DNA of 64,000 nt from Cytophagaceae bacterium. GTDB taxonomy: Bacteria > Bacteroidota > Bacteroidia > Cytophagales > Cyclobacteriaceae. The position numbers were made by a program, and so were the translations under genes. Position 1 is the first letter of the stretch, and each line of letters opens with the position of its first letter. Positions 1 through 9,042 of this stretch are shown here, piece by piece. Below the pieces are notes generated by a model. That model was not told where the DNA came from, did no database searches, and saw only the letters and a list, made by a program, of their open reading frames with translations. The stretch is from the NCBI GenBank assembly GCA_006969745.1, contig CP030886.1, forward strand, positions 248,001 through 312,000, read 5' to 3'.

Positions 1-28
1 AGTGGGTGATGTAACCCTCATTCGTTAA
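1..28 (+). CDS. C-terminal tail of upstream gene, probable T9SS type B cargo (partial)
   Basis: From base 2 an open frame reads VGDVTLIR and stops at TAA 26-28, which overlaps the ATG of the PorP/SprF gene (TAATG). Tails of the form G-x-V-T-L-I-R are what I recall at the end of gliding-motility-associated (type B) T9SS sorting domains, and such cargo genes usually sit directly upstream of a porP/sprF gene. Only nine codons are visible, so the family call rests on this short tail plus the neighbour. Confidence 0.5.
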
Positions 29-1059
29 TGAAAAGTGTCGCATTATATATCACCATCCTCTTAGCGGCATTAACATCTATTGCCCAGGATGCCCAATATT
101 CTCAATTCTATGCAAACCCAATTTATCTAAACCCTGCCTTTGCAGGAACCTCAGCAGATACTCGCGCTGTTTTTATTCATCGTATTCAATGGCCAAATCT
201 GCCACAGGCCTTTTCAAATTCTACTGCCTCTATAGATTACAACGCCAGTAACATCAATAGTGGTTTTGGGCTGGTTTTTCATTCTGATCAGGAAGGAACA
301 GCCGGGCTAAGAAATACTACAGGTTCTTTCATATACGCGTATGAGGTCAACCTCAACAATAAGGTTGTCTTTAGGCCTGCTCTAAAATTTGGCTATACTT
401 TTAGAGACATTGATAGAAGTAAGCTTGTACTTGGTGATCAGGTAGATTTCGGAGTAGATGGAACGCCCTCTCAAGATCCGCAAATCAATTCAATACGCCT
501 TAAAAATCATTGGGATATCGGCGCAGGTTTTCTGATATATACCAAGAAAAACTGGTTTGGTGTAGGAATCGATCATCTTACACAGCCTAATCGATCATTG
601 CTTGAAGGTGAGGATAAATTGCCTATCCGTTACTCCTTTCATATTGGAAGCAGATATCCTTTGCAAAAGCTTGTAAATATTGGAACCATTGTACCTTCAA
701 TTGCACCAAGCATCCTGTATCGAAGGCAAGGTGAGTTTCAACAAATCGACGCGGGTGCCACGGTACACCTTCAACCTGTCTTGATCGGTTTGTATTATCG
801 CGGTATGCCGTTTTTGAAAAGTGATTTCGGATTGCTCAATCAGGATGCTATCATACTGGTGGCTGGTATAGAATATGCCAATTTTGAATTTGGATACAGT
901 TTCGATCTCAACCTTTCAAGACTAGACCCTGTAGCAGGCGGTGGTGCTCACGAATTTTCACTTATCTATAGTTTCAGGATGCCAAAAGATCCATACAAAA
1001 CACCGAGTAACAAGAAGAAGCTCGGATGCCCAACCTTTGTTCATAAGTTAAATAACTAG
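28..1059 (+). CDS. PorP/SprF family type IX secretion system membrane protein
   Basis: 343 residues. A signal peptide ends near residue 19 (SIAQ-DAQ). It is followed by the family hallmark QYSQFYANPIYLNPAFAGT and then alternating beta-strand segments typical of an outer-membrane barrel, ending in a Lys-rich tail. Family members are outer-membrane components of T9SS, often dedicated to one type B cargo encoded immediately upstream. The TAATG overlap with the preceding partial gene fits a cargo-PorP pair. Its stop overlaps by 4 bp the stop of the convergent minus-strand barrel gene, so there is no room for a terminator between them. The family call is firm; the cargo assignment is inferred. Confidence 0.9.
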   Translation: MKSVALYITILLAALTSIAQDAQYSQFYANPIYLNPAFAGTSADTRAVFIHRIQWPNLPQAFSNSTASIDYNASNINSGFGLVFHSDQEGTAGLRNTTGSFIYAYEVNLNNKVVFRPALKFGYTFRDIDRSKLVLGDQVDFGVDGTPSQDPQINSIRLKNHWDIGAGFLIYTKKNWFGVGIDHLTQPNRSLLEGEDKLPIRYSFHIGSRYPLQKLVNIGTIVPSIAPSILYRRQGEFQQIDAGATVHLQPVLIGLYYRGMPFLKSDFGLLNQDAIILVAGIEYANFEFGYSFDLNLSRLDPVAGGGAHEFSLIYSFRMPKDPYKTPSNKKKLGCPTFVHKLNN

Positions 1060-4000
1060 AAAAAGGCAGTAACCTGGACATTCCCTGTGTGAATGGCACC
1101 TGCGTCCTCCGATTTACGGCCATTGTACAAAAGCGAAATTTGCATGCCTTTGGTGAGCTTCTGCTGCCAATTGATTTGCCAGGTTTGGTTGGTGCCAGGC
1201 TGAAGCGCATCAAGCATTAAATAGCCAAGGTAGGACGACTGGTCTCCTTGAAAATCGATTTGAACAACTGAAAAAGATCCTCTTAGTGAACCACTTCCTG
1301 CTTGATTCCAGGTCAACTCTGTCATATAAATCTTGGAAGTTGTAGACTCAGCGCTTGACTCTATAAATTCGTTTCTTTTAGCTCTTCGCTCATAACTTCC
1401 TATTACGCGAAGAACATTGGATGGCTGCCAGATAAGCTGAGGTCTATATGAATTGGAGACGATCTCAAAATTTCTGGAATTTAGAAAATCAGACTGATTT
1501 AAAAGATTGCCAACCGTAGTTGAGACCCGGAAAGTGTAGGCCGGACTTAGATCAATCTTTGCATTGCTGATCCACTCATTTCGCTCCCTGGTTTCAAATC
1601 CCTGCACTAAAAGCTGCTTATTGTCAGAGGTTTGATAGGTAAAATCACCTCCAAAACCACTTCCATTACGATTGTAAAACAATGTATATCTTTTCGCATT
1701 CTGCGCGCTGATCAACTCAGTATCCTTCAAATCAAGTGCAAATGGATTCAATCTATCTGCATACGAATCGGATGTAGTTTTGAAGTTGACATTGAAGTTA
1801 ATGTTAGCCGAAAGTCTGGAGGCAAATCTTTTCATCCCGCCTTGGTTGCTCCAGGATACCGGAAGCCTGAAATCAATGGTGTGCAAGTAGAAGGTTTGGA
1901 AAGAGGTGAGGTAATCATCAGTTGGTGTAAATATTTTTACAAAGTTTCGCTCATCTGGATTTATCGCTTCAAAGAATTCATTTAAATCCTGCACTCCGTC
2001 CCCATTGGTATCCCGCCATGTATGAGTCCCCTCCCCGGTTGACACTGGCAGATAGATAAATTCACGCCTTAGTTCTCGACTATTTCCTGTGGCAAAAGAG
2101 AAGTTGGATCTGAGGTTTTTACCTAGCATGGATTGCATCCAATTAACCCTTCCGTTAATTACTTCATCCTGACCAATATTTAAGTCCAGCTTATCTTCAA
2201 CTTGTCTGTAGTTAAAGTCTGCTGATAGGTTTGTCATTTCAGTCCTTAAACCATATGAAGCACTAAGGTTCTTTGAGAAAAGGTAATCTTCTAAATTTCC
2301 GGATACAGGAAGTCTATCTGTTCTTAACTGGTAACCTATTCGATAAGTAGATCTTGAGGAATCACCGCTTGTCAGGTAAAATTCATGAGCTTTATAGTTC
2401 ATCAGCGAACTAACAATGCTATCGCCACGGGCTACTTCATTTTCGTCCATATCGAATATATATCCCGGAGCAATTTTCCACTTTCGATAGCTGATATCAG
2501 ACTTTGACCTTACCCAATCGGTACGTACTACCTGCTGGTCATTTGATAATCGAAAATGCGAGGAAACCAATCTAACATTGGCAATTTCCTGGTTAAAATC
2601 TACTTGCTGCTGCCAGCCATCTATGAAAGAAGATCGTTTTCTACGATTCAATGATGCGACAAATAAGTTGTCTTGATCTTTCCTTATACCACCTTTGACG
2701 AATAGTATTAAATCTGACGAATCATCTTGATTGGGGGTATAGTTCCAATCACGATCAAACAAGATCGGTCGGTATCTATCAATAAAGGTAAAGTCAGCTT
2801 CATCAAATTCCATTGAAACTGACCCGACCCAATTGTATCCATCAATAAATGAAGGCCTGCCAGTTGTTTGAATACTTGCAAAATAACCACGGCTTGCATT
2901 GTCTTGATCTTCTAGTTTTGAATATAGGTTTCGGTCTGTGTTTGAAAATGACACCTCAGCACTAACTGACTCATATTCTGATAGTTGTAATTCAGATCCA
3001 ACGGACATCATTTGCCTGCTATTGGGAAGAGGAATAAATGATCCTGGTTGATAGTTACCTTGAGACTGACCACCTTCAGGAGATATCCATTCATAAATTC
3101 TTCCATTGGCAGTGGTCTGTCTCAGTACATAATCACCATTGCCGAACCCAACATCTGAAAATGTGGCACTAAAAAGGCGTGCAGTACTGTTGGTCGAGTA
3201 TTCGAAAATAGTTTGATTCACACCATCTTGATCTACCGTATCTTTTTGAACGTAGAGTATCCTATTCTCAGAAAACTGCACAGTATCAAATCCAGTGATA
3301 AACGCCTGATCCACATCATCCCCTATTCCACGGAGCTGTGTCAGATCATCTTCAGTGAGATTGAAACCAAAACTGGTATTTGGATTATCCCTTTCTCGAT
3401 AATAATTGGCAAATACTTTAATCTTTTTATTGGAAACAGCTTGATAAGCCGAAAGATTGGATCGGCTGTAGAACTGTTCCGCATACTCAAAGTCTACCCG
3501 AATAATGGTAAACTGTGTGATAACAATGTGATTGTTGAAGGTGATTTCTCCAAGGTTATAATCTATCACATAATCTCTGTCAAAACCACGCTCCATCAAT
3601 TTACCATCGATAAATACTTTCTCAGAATTGGCCAAGACGATAATAAATCGCTCTCCATTTGGGCCTCTCAGCTTGTAAGGGCCAGATAGCCCATCTATTG
3701 GTTGAATCAATGCTGAATTGAACTTCCCTTTGGCTAAGGCACCAGACACTCTGGATTCATGCTTCCAATCTCCGGACTGACCTCTATAGCTTGCTTGCAG
3801 TCCTTGCACGTTTTTATAATATCGAAGAAAATAACCCGCGTCATCCGGCTGTTGCAAAACGATATCTCCGGCTGTAAGATCAAACTTGTCGTTGTATAGT
3901 TTGATAAACACATTGTCAAAATCACGGATCTGCTGAGTATTTCCCTCCGGCTGATAAGGAATGTTCTGGTCTGTAATTACGGCGGAGATATTTAAATTTT

Positions 4001-4496
4001 CATCAAGCTTGCCTTCCATCTGCAAATTGAGTGTAGAATTGACAAATAGGCTTTGCCTGTTTCCAAATGAAACTCCTCGCGAGATCGCACCATATTTCTG
4101 AACACCTCCAAATTCAAAAAGCTCCTCCTTCTCTACCGTCGGATTTCTTTGAATAATTGACGGGAGTGGTCTCGAATCATCATAAGTATTCAAACTTCTG
4201 CTTTGAAAAGGTTCAGAGAGCAGCGTTGAAATTACCCGATAGCAAACCTTTTCCTCAGCCATATCTGATGTCACTTTGATCACGTTCGTGGAATCGTTGA
4301 ATGTATAGGGCTTATCCGTGGTGATAGAGCCCGGCTCTATTAACAAAGTATCAAGAAGGATTGGCGTGTTGGATGGAATGGTTTTGCAGCGAAGGTTTTG
4401 TGCTACAGTTTGACTTGAAATAAATAGAAGGCAAATGCTAACCCACCAAAGGCATGGAAATAAAAAAGGTCGTGCCTTCTTCCTTTCTTGATTCAA
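1056..4496 (-). CDS. Large outer-membrane beta-barrel protein, function unknown
   Basis: About 1146 residues if started at TTG 4496; an ATG at 4550 gives 1164. I prefer the TTG because it yields a compact signal peptide (NQERKKARP, hydrophobic core, cut after TVAQ). The 18 extra residues lie wholly inside the histidine kinase reading frame. The body contains a conserved-looking segment with GPYKLRGPNGE, EKVFIDGKLMERG and DYVIDYNLGEITF, then hundreds of residues of alternating polar/aromatic strands, and an Asp-rich loop DTNGDGVQDLNEF. It ends in aromatic residues (VTAFF), as outer-membrane barrels often do. Similar proteins occur across Bacteroidota without assigned function. It overlaps the upstream kinase gene, so the two are probably co-transcribed. 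Confidence 0.7.
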   Translation of the reverse strand: MNQERKKARPFLFPCLWWVSICLLFISSQTVAQNLRCKTIPSNTPILLDTLLIEPGSITTDKPYTFNDSTNVIKVTSDMAEEKVCYRVISTLLSEPFQSRSLNTYDDSRPLPSIIQRNPTVEKEELFEFGGVQKYGAISRGVSFGNRQSLFVNSTLNLQMEGKLDENLNISAVITDQNIPYQPEGNTQQIRDFDNVFIKLYNDKFDLTAGDIVLQQPDDAGYFLRYYKNVQGLQASYRGQSGDWKHESRVSGALAKGKFNSALIQPIDGLSGPYKLRGPNGERFIIVLANSEKVFIDGKLMERGFDRDYVIDYNLGEITFNNHIVITQFTIIRVDFEYAEQFYSRSNLSAYQAVSNKKIKVFANYYRERDNPNTSFGFNLTEDDLTQLRGIGDDVDQAFITGFDTVQFSENRILYVQKDTVDQDGVNQTIFEYSTNSTARLFSATFSDVGFGNGDYVLRQTTANGRIYEWISPEGGQSQGNYQPGSFIPLPNSRQMMSVGSELQLSEYESVSAEVSFSNTDRNLYSKLEDQDNASRGYFASIQTTGRPSFIDGYNWVGSVSMEFDEADFTFIDRYRPILFDRDWNYTPNQDDSSDLILFVKGGIRKDQDNLFVASLNRRKRSSFIDGWQQQVDFNQEIANVRLVSSHFRLSNDQQVVRTDWVRSKSDISYRKWKIAPGYIFDMDENEVARGDSIVSSLMNYKAHEFYLTSGDSSRSTYRIGYQLRTDRLPVSGNLEDYLFSKNLSASYGLRTEMTNLSADFNYRQVEDKLDLNIGQDEVINGRVNWMQSMLGKNLRSNFSFATGNSRELRREFIYLPVSTGEGTHTWRDTNGDGVQDLNEFFEAINPDERNFVKIFTPTDDYLTSFQTFYLHTIDFRLPVSWSNQGGMKRFASRLSANINFNVNFKTTSDSYADRLNPFALDLKDTELISAQNAKRYTLFYNRNGSGFGGDFTYQTSDNKQLLVQGFETRERNEWISNAKIDLSPAYTFRVSTTVGNLLNQSDFLNSRNFEIVSNSYRPQLIWQPSNVLRVIGSYERRAKRNEFIESSAESTTSKIYMTELTWNQAGSGSLRGSFSVVQIDFQGDQSSYLGYLMLDALQPGTNQTWQINWQQKLTKGMQISLLYNGRKSEDAGAIHTGNVQVTAFF

Positions 4497-7400
4497 ACCA
4501 TATGTTGCCTCCCGCGTTTTCAATTCCTTTTTTGGCCAAAGCCAGTCCAATACCGCTTCCTGTTGATTTTGTACTAAAATAGTTCAGGAATATCTTTTCC
4601 TTCAACTCGTCGGGAACACCACGGCCGTTATCACTTACGGTCAAAACTCCCTTTCCAGCCTTAATTTTAAGAGAAACTGAAATCTCAGCGCGTTTATCTA
4701 CCACAGATTGAATGGCATTCAACACAATGTTGTTCAAAATTCTTCTGAAAATATCCTTATCTGCTTCTATTCGAACATCGGATTCAATATCAAGTACTAC
4801 GGTTACATCTTCTGCACTATATAGCTCTACGACCTCCCTTATTAGTAAACCCCAATCAAAAACCTGATTATCAGGTGCTGGCATTTCAGCAAAAGCAGAG
4901 AAAGATTCTGCAATCTGACTCAAAGTATCCACTTGTGTAAGCAAAGATGTGAGCGTCTCGTATTCTTTTGACTCAGTTTCATGTTTTCGCAACATTTGCT
5001 GGATCTTTAGCTGCATCGGGGTTAAAGGATTTTTTATCTCATGAGCTACTTGCTTTGCTATTTCCTTCCACGCAGTTTCCTTTTGACTTTTTGCAAGGGC
5101 ACGTTTACTGTCCTCTAGCTTTACCAGCATCTGATTATAATCTTTCACGAGCGAACCTATCTCATCTGAAGATTCATATTTTATCGGCTTATTCACCTCT
5201 TGCAAGGTGACCCTTCGAATCTTATCTGCAACCATTCTAAGAGGACGCAGGAGGTTGTTCAATACAGCATTACCAAAGACAATTGCGATTATAAAAATGA
5301 AACCGAAGATGGTTATCAGATTGCCAAACACTTCGATTTGCTGTCTTCGCAAGTGATTCTTTGAATCAAAGAAAGGCATAGCAATAAATCCTGCCACTTG
5401 GTTATCTACAGTATTTACAACTGCATAGCACACCTTGTAATCAAGTTTGCTCACGGATTCATCTGCGATAATGCTCTGATTCTCCTTAACGACCAATTCC
5501 TCAAACACAATTGGATTTATAAGATTTCCTTGCAAATTCAAATTGAATATCTCTGGTTGACTCGTGGCAACGAGATATCCCGATTCATTATAAAAACTTA
5601 AGTCAGACTGTATATAGCTACTTATTTCGGTGAGATGATAGGCAGCACGTTCGTTGCTGACTTCCTCAATATCTGTAGACAAGATTTCAGATATGTAAAG
5701 AGCTTGTTTTATGTAGCTGCGGTTGATTTCTTCACGATATGATGTATTGAGTGTATTCAATAAAGCAAATCCAGTAATCAAAAGTGGTATTATAAATGCC
5801 ATACCTAAATACAGCTGAATTTTTCCGGTGAAATTGAGTTTAAAGCCTCTTTCTGCTATTGAACTCAATATGCTAAATGCCCCAAATGAAAAGAGTAAGA
5901 GTAGAAACAAAAATGAGAAATTTGTAATTCTATCCCGTGCTTCGTACTTATTTGAAATGATCAAAATTGTCCTGCCATCATCCGTTTTTACACCGTAATA
6001 ATGACGTCCATTCTTTTCGATTCCACCAATGAAAAGCTGTGGCCTTTCAAAGTCATCGTGCTGTGGCCATTCTCCTTGTCCAAACTTACTTCTATGAAAA
6101 AGGATATCATCACCGGCAAATACTGCATAGTCAAAATCATTTGAAACAGAGAAATACTTATTGTCTGTGAGTAGCGCAGGATAAACGCTTGTTGGGACAC
6201 GTTTTTTTATTTGCAGAATGATTAATCCGACAAGGTCTCCAACGTTTATTTTGCAGGTATACTTGAATACTGTTCCTTCATCAACAAAATAGATATTTTC
6301 ATAATCGGATTGATTCTCAGGCGTCAGTAAGCTATACTCTCTGGTAAATCGAGAGTTAAGTTTTAGCTGTTGATAGTCTTGAAATACAATCTCTAAATCA
6401 TATTTATTGAAATAGGGAGTTAAGAATTCACTACGGATTCTATCCTCCAGTACTTTTCTACTTCTTTCACTTGCAATCAATGCTAGATTATCATCGGCAG
6501 AAAGCTTTCGGATGGTTTGATCTAAATAGAACTCGCCAAGGACATCCCTTTTGAGCAAAAGATAGTTAGCGAATTTCTTCTTAGAATCAAGAACAGCTCC
6601 CTCCTCATATTTATAAATACAAAAAGCCAATACCATTGATATTCCCACACTTACCACCAGAATGAACAACAAGTTGGAATAGGTGAATTCCTTGAACGAT
6701 TTTCCCCACTGATACCTAAGTGATATCAGCAAGACTGATACGTGAACAAAACTGAATGTAATGGAAAGCACATCCAAAAATCCCATTACAAGTGCGGCAA
6801 TCAAGGCTCCTGTAATCGCATGTGCTACAAAATGACTCCTTCTTATTAGATCGAGAGTTAAATAGGTAAAATAGAAATATCCTGTACTGGCTAAAAGAAT
6901 GCAGAGGTAAGCCACAGATCTAAGCAGGTCAAATTGAATCGATTGTCCAACATCAAGTGACAGTTGAGAATTACTGATAATACTCCATGCTACATGTAAA
7001 ACAAGTCCTGATAAAATAGTGTTGACTGAGCTGGCTATTGCAACTCTAGTTCGCGACCTTCTGATTGCATGAAGGTATTTAGCACTCGCCATTATAATGA
7101 CATTCAGCATTATACAGTTTATCAAAAGATCTCCAAGAGTAGGGTTCACCACAGATGAAGTATACTTGAGTGGATCAAACAAATCATATCTGAAAAGCAA
7201 TTGAAATGCATCAAATTCAAGGCTGAGATACCTTAATAAGAGCAGGCCAATTAAAGCCTTCCAATAAGACGAAATATTGATTTGGCTAAATTTCCAGTAC
7301 TCAGAGAAAAGCACTGCTATTACGATCAGGGCTACCAGTGCATCAATGAACTTGTTAGGCATCGATTTCACATCAAAAAACAACAGTTCATTATAATGAT

Positions 7401-7851
7401 AATCTCCATTATCTGAAGCAATTGAAATGACCGAATGATGAAGCAATTCGCTTTTGCCATCACTTAGATAATGATTGGATATTGCATACTTTTCGACAAG
7501 TGGATGAGACGAAATATACGTGCAATCATCAGCGGTGATTTGCTGAATTATGAAAACGCCAAGATCATTCTGAATGATTTGAATGGAGTCATTTGATATT
7601 TCTGAGACAAAGGGTCTATTGTCGCTCCAATCTTCCAGTCTTCCTCTACATACGGTACGTTTCCGAAATGCAAAGTTTGAATTAACCCCTTCTTTCCATG
7701 CAATTAAATCAGCGTATTGAGCTGCGACTATAGAATCAATACTACTAACTACACGTCGCCTGTTTATATCTTCCCAATCAATGAGAAAATGATTTATAAA
7801 CAGCGCAAGCACACATCCAATAAGTAAACCGATGGATAGCTTTTGATTCAC
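4438..7851 (-). CDS. NtrY-like sensor histidine kinase with about 12 TM segments
   Basis: 1137 residues. TM1 lies near residues 5-25, then a periplasmic stretch, about eight further helices between residues 165 and 430, a second extracytoplasmic region (about 430-630), two helices, a third small sensor loop and a final helix leading into HAMP (LLRPLRMVADKI). The kinase core has the H-box HEIKNPLTPM with His937, N-box NNIVLNAIQSV near 1040, G1 box DNGRG near 1075 and G2 box GSGIGLALA near 1100. The H-box is of the NtrY type. No response regulator gene is adjacent, so the partner is unknown. The 3' end overlaps the outer-membrane barrel gene. It follows the respiratory operon by 38 bp on the same strand. 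Confidence 0.88.
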   Translation of the reverse strand: MNQKLSIGLLIGCVLALFINHFLIDWEDINRRRVVSSIDSIVAAQYADLIAWKEGVNSNFAFRKRTVCRGRLEDWSDNRPFVSEISNDSIQIIQNDLGVFIIQQITADDCTYISSHPLVEKYAISNHYLSDGKSELLHHSVISIASDNGDYHYNELLFFDVKSMPNKFIDALVALIVIAVLFSEYWKFSQINISSYWKALIGLLLLRYLSLEFDAFQLLFRYDLFDPLKYTSSVVNPTLGDLLINCIMLNVIIMASAKYLHAIRRSRTRVAIASSVNTILSGLVLHVAWSIISNSQLSLDVGQSIQFDLLRSVAYLCILLASTGYFYFTYLTLDLIRRSHFVAHAITGALIAALVMGFLDVLSITFSFVHVSVLLISLRYQWGKSFKEFTYSNLLFILVVSVGISMVLAFCIYKYEEGAVLDSKKKFANYLLLKRDVLGEFYLDQTIRKLSADDNLALIASERSRKVLEDRIRSEFLTPYFNKYDLEIVFQDYQQLKLNSRFTREYSLLTPENQSDYENIYFVDEGTVFKYTCKINVGDLVGLIILQIKKRVPTSVYPALLTDNKYFSVSNDFDYAVFAGDDILFHRSKFGQGEWPQHDDFERPQLFIGGIEKNGRHYYGVKTDDGRTILIISNKYEARDRITNFSFLFLLLLFSFGAFSILSSIAERGFKLNFTGKIQLYLGMAFIIPLLITGFALLNTLNTSYREEINRSYIKQALYISEILSTDIEEVSNERAAYHLTEISSYIQSDLSFYNESGYLVATSQPEIFNLNLQGNLINPIVFEELVVKENQSIIADESVSKLDYKVCYAVVNTVDNQVAGFIAMPFFDSKNHLRRQQIEVFGNLITIFGFIFIIAIVFGNAVLNNLLRPLRMVADKIRRVTLQEVNKPIKYESSDEIGSLVKDYNQMLVKLEDSKRALAKSQKETAWKEIAKQVAHEIKNPLTPMQLKIQQMLRKHETESKEYETLTSLLTQVDTLSQIAESFSAFAEMPAPDNQVFDWGLLIREVVELYSAEDVTVVLDIESDVRIEADKDIFRRILNNIVLNAIQSVVDKRAEISVSLKIKAGKGVLTVSDNGRGVPDELKEKIFLNYFSTKSTGSGIGLALAKKGIENAGGNIWFESRKEEGTTFFISMPLVG

Positions 7852-7889
7852 AAGCTTGAATATACAATAATCAGGCCTTTATTCAGCGC

Positions 7890-8240
7890 CTAGGTCTTCC
7901 AAATAAGATACAGAAATACAACCCTGGAATACCGAAAATTGAGTGGAAAAAGCAATAGCGCTACCGCCAGAATAGTGATCAGGTATACATTCAACGAGGG
8001 ATCATTGAAGAAGTAATAAAGGACGAATGCTGTGATGAGAAAAATTGCTGTAGAGAAACCGTAGCTTACATACATCGCTCCATAAAAATTGCCTGGCTCC
8101 TTTTCATATCTCAATTGACAATTTGGGCAATTGGTATGCATAGACGACATTTTCTTAAGATTGAAAGTAGTGTGGGTGAAGATTTGACCTTCTCTACATC
8201 GAGGACATCTAGCTTTTAAAACGCTCAATAATACTGACAC
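7890..8240 (-). CDS. DUF983 family membrane protein
   Basis: 116 residues, GTG start at 8240 inside the end of the preceding small gene (32-bp overlap). It has an N-terminal zinc-ribbon-like pair of motifs, CPRC (residues 12-15) and CPNC (about 37-40), followed by two hydrophobic helices and a short tail ending IWKT. DUF983 proteins are small membrane proteins often found beside cytochrome oxidase genes, with a suspected role in oxidase assembly. The position at the distal end of the oxidase operon fits that suspicion but does not prove it. Confidence 0.8.
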   Translation of the reverse strand: MSVLLSVLKARCPRCREGQIFTHTTFNLKKMSSMHTNCPNCQLRYEKEPGNFYGAMYVSYGFSTAIFLITAFVLYYFFNDPSLNVYLITILAVALLLFPLNFRYSRVVFLYLIWKT

Positions 8241-8460
8241 TCTTAGTTGTTTTACTGTTTTTAAACCAAAGAAAGATTAGTACGAATACGACTATGTAAG
8301 GTGTGAAAAACAAGAACATTATACCATTGTTGAGACCTTCTGCCACAGAGGTTTCTCCAGCGCTCACATTATTTTTTATTTGTGTTCTACACATCGCACA
8401 TTGTGCCCAATTGATAAATGGAACTAATAATGTTGAAGCAAATAAAAGAGCCTTCTTCAT
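8209..8460 (-). CDS. Small CxxC membrane protein in the oxidase operon, function unknown
   Basis: 83 residues. A signal peptide ends at about residue 20 (INWAQ), directly followed by CAMC, a polar stretch (KNNVSAGETSVAEGLNNG), one TM helix (about 47-67) and a basic tail. The mature protein would be anchored in the inner membrane with the CxxC on the periplasmic side. From memory, similar small proteins recur in Bacteroidota oxidase clusters. The two cysteines and the location between DUF983 and DUF420 suggest a metal- or redox-handling role in oxidase maturation; this is inference. Confidence 0.7.
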   Translation of the reverse strand: MKKALLFASTLLVPFINWAQCAMCRTQIKNNVSAGETSVAEGLNNGIMFLFFTPYIVVFVLIFLWFKNSKTTKSVSIIERFKS

Positions 8461-8463
8461 GGA

Positions 8464-9042
8464 TTAAAAGTAATATGGCCTAATTAGGAAATATACGATC
8501 ACACCAGTTATAGAAACATACATCCAAACCGGATAAGTATATTTCACAATCTTTTTGTGACGGTCTATTTGATTAGTTAGCGCATAATAGAATGCAAACA
8601 AAACAAAGGGTACCACTAAAATAGATAGCAAAATATGACTTGCCAGTATAACCAAATAAACCAACCTGCTGGTTCCAGCAGTTGCCATTTCCAGATCATC
8701 AACTATTCCGTCATGATTTAAATCCCCATACTTAACCGATGGAACATTTGAATGGTACAAAATATAGGAAATGAGAAAAAACACACCTAATATCAACGAG
8801 GCAAGCATAAATGATCGATGGGCAATCACGTTACCCTTTTTTATAGCAAGCAAAGCGGCAATTAAGGTGATAACAGTAAGGGAGTTAATGATCGCATGAA
8901 CCATAGGTAGCACCTTTACCCAATTTCCTGCTCCGAACTTTGCAGGAAAGAATATAAGAAATGCTACTACCAAAGGAATCACCATGGAAATAACATAGAT
9001 GATTCTTAAATATGATTTATTACCTGACAGTTCCTTCTCCAT
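8464..9042 (-). CDS. DUF420 family membrane protein with EF-hand-like loop
   Basis: 192 residues with five TM helices. The His-containing helix starts (MVHAIINSL, AHRSFML, YHSN, LASHILLS) are typical of the DUF420/CtaM-like family, which is tied to heme-copper oxidase assembly. Between TM3 and TM4, residues 107-118 read DLNHDGIVDDLE, matching the 12-residue EF-hand calcium loop (acidic or Asn at 1, 3, 5, Gly6, hydrophobic 8, Glu12). The start overlaps the end of the SCO-like gene by 23 bp; the ATG at 9042 is the only good start. It is probably translated from the long respiratory transcript. Confidence 0.82.
   Translation of the reverse strand: MEKELSGNKSYLRIIYVISMVIPLVVAFLIFFPAKFGAGNWVKVLPMVHAIINSLTVITLIAALLAIKKGNVIAHRSFMLASLILGVFFLISYILYHSNVPSVKYGDLNHDGIVDDLEMATAGTSRLVYLVILASHILLSILVVPFVLFAFYYALTNQIDRHKKIVKYTYPVWMYVSITGVIVYFLIRPYYF

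Noticed and set aside
974..1985. ORFs at 974-1213 (minus) and 1632-1985 (plus)
   Set aside because: Both lie inside the large barrel gene in other frames and show no signal, family motif or start context.
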